The notes under the pieces: model-generated
What the model was told of the DNA's origin: nothing
Database searches by the model: none
Seen by the model: the letters and a program-made list of their open reading frames with translations, nothing else
Origin: DATKKX01 sp035542775
GTDB taxonomy: Bacteria > Planctomycetota > Phycisphaerae > UBA1845 > UTPLA1
Direction: 5' to 3'
NCBI GenBank assembly: GCA_035542775.1
Contig: DATKKX010000515.1
Location: 1 to 5,698 of the forward strand
DNA length: 5,698 nt
Shown here: one piece after another, positions 5,000 to 5,698 of the stretch
Layout: the number at the start of each line of letters is the position of its first letter
Position numbering within the stretch: the stretch's first letter is position 1
Made by a program: the position numbers and the translations under genes

Positions 5000-5698
5000 T
5001 TACGGCTGCAGCAGCAGTTTCACGAAGGACTGGATGTCGAGGCCGTTGACCACTGCGTCGGCATTGCAGTCCGCGGTGGCGATCAGGCACGCGGGGTAGG
5101 CCGCGTGGTAGGCGGCGGGATCAAGCAGGGCCAGGACGAAGGCCTCCACGTCGGCGGGAGTGATGGCGCCGTCGCAGTTCATGTCGCCGGTGAACGTCGA
5201 GAGTACATCGATCTTGCTCAAGTTGTTGGTCACGCTGTAACCGGCGGCCAGGATCCTGTTCATGGAGTTGTCCAGGTAGGTCCGGAACGCGCTGGTCGGG
5301 AGATCAGGGTCGGCGCTGGGGCTGGGCCAGGGCGGCGTGTAGCCGCTGGCGAGGAACCCTGGTATCAGGATGTTCTTGACGGACCAGATGTCGGCGGCCA
5401 CCGGGTCGCGGCTGGCCACCAGCTCGTCCCGACGGGTGGCACCGGCGTAGGTGGTCTGCGGGCCGCTGTTCGGATTGGCGTTGATCCAAATGCAGTCGAT
5501 GATGTTCAAGTCGGGAATCTGAACCTCACCCATCACCGCGCCGAGGATTCCGTGGGCGATGGCATTGTGCGAGTTGGTGCTGAGGTTGCCCGTGACCACG
5601 CCCATGAAGTGCTTGACGGACGCCGTCGCGCCGTAGGTGGCGTGGTGGGATTTCAACACCGGCACGTTGATGAACTTCAGGTGCTGGCGGTCATAGGT
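5000..5698 (-). CDS. DUF362-domain protein with C-terminal dockerin-like domain, 3' part
   Basis: The frame is open to the right edge, so the N-terminus is missing; 232 residues are visible. A GTG at 5665 is in frame but is not the start, since the codons before it read as DUF362 sequence (HLKFINVPVLKSHH). DUF362 hallmarks are NVPVLKSH, GATASVKHFMGV, the LNIIDCIW strand and the segment LVASRDPVAADIW. The family's biochemical role is poorly known; some members carry iron-sulfur domains, none seen here. Bases 5003-5188 encode a dockerin-like tail with two calcium loops, DMNCDGAITPAD and DCNADAVVNGLD, each keeping D1, N3, D5 and D12 of the loop; glycine 6 is alanine in the second. A linker with a cysteine separates them. 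Such tails are frequent on secreted planctomycetal proteins, so an extracellular or envelope location is inferred. It lies upstream of the lipoprotein gene on the same strand, 85 bases apart, and may be co-transcribed with it. Confidence 0.85.
   Translation of the reverse strand, partial: TYDRQHLKFINVPVLKSHHATYGATASVKHFMGVVTGNLSTNSHNAIAHGILGAVMGEVQIPDLNIIDCIWINANPNSGPQTTYAGATRRDELVASRDPVAADIWSVKNILIPGFLASGYTPPWPSPSADPDLPTSAFRTYLDNSMNRILAAGYSVTNNLSKIDVLSTFTGDMNCDGAITPADVEAFVLALLDPAAYHAAYPACLIATADCNADAVVNGLDIQSFVKLLLQP
5003..5188 (-). other. Dockerin-like domain (two calcium-loop repeats)
   Basis: This is the C-terminal domain of the DUF362 gene. Two EF-hand-like loops of pattern D-x-N-x-D-(G/A)-x5-D are each followed by a hydrophobic helix (VEAFVLALL and IQSFVKLLL). 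The loops begin 38 residues apart and the linker contains a tyrosine- and alanine-rich stretch ending in PAC. In cellulosomes dockerins bind cohesins; in planctomycetes the partner is generally unknown. Confidence 0.75.

Noticed and set aside
1..5698. CRISPR arrays, insertion sequences, tRNA genes, prophage genes
   Set aside because: No regularly spaced repeats, transposase motifs, terminal inverted repeats or tRNA-like cloverleaf were seen.

Overview
The window looks like a GC-rich bacterial genome segment, most likely from a member of the Planctomycetota (Phycisphaerae-like) or a close relative. The clearest clue is the C-terminal tail of the last gene: two calcium-loop repeats of the form D-x-N-x-D-(G/A)-x5-D joined to a DUF362 domain. 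This dockerin-like tail is common on secreted planctomycetal proteins. The taxon is an inference; the window has no rRNA or marker gene.

Layout: bases 1-2792 carry four closely spaced genes on the + strand: the 3' part of a small cupin gene, an SMP-30/gluconolactonase-like lactonase, a fumarylacetoacetate hydrolase (FAH) superfamily enzyme, and a carboxymuconolactone decarboxylase (CMD) family protein. Gaps are 41 to 97 bases and two of the starts have good Shine-Dalgarno sequences, so this reads as one operon. Bases 2793-3117 are a convergent intergenic stretch with several hairpins and no convincing gene. Bases 3118-5698 carry two genes on the - strand: a lipoprotein of the DUF2961/GH172 family and, upstream of it, a DUF362 protein with a dockerin-like tail that runs off the right edge.

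Function: the + strand genes fit a small catabolic cassette for a cyclic or aromatic-derived acid or a sugar acid: lactone opening (SMP-30 fold), cleavage or dehydration of a 2-oxo acid (FAH fold), and a CMD-fold and cupin accessory step. The substrate cannot be read from the sequence. The - strand pair is an exported module. The lipoprotein carries the GTGTEDYF signature of the GH172 family, which acts on fructofuranose and D-arabinofuranose linkages, so it may take part in surface glycan breakdown. The two modules converge and show no obvious functional link.

I found no clear new system, phage, mobile element, CRISPR array or RNA gene. The points most worth a second look are the enlarged GH172 protein with an apparent jelly-roll duplication, the altered substrate-site residues of the lactonase, and the odd junction between the lactonase and FAH genes, where a coding-like tail follows the stop codon in frame.
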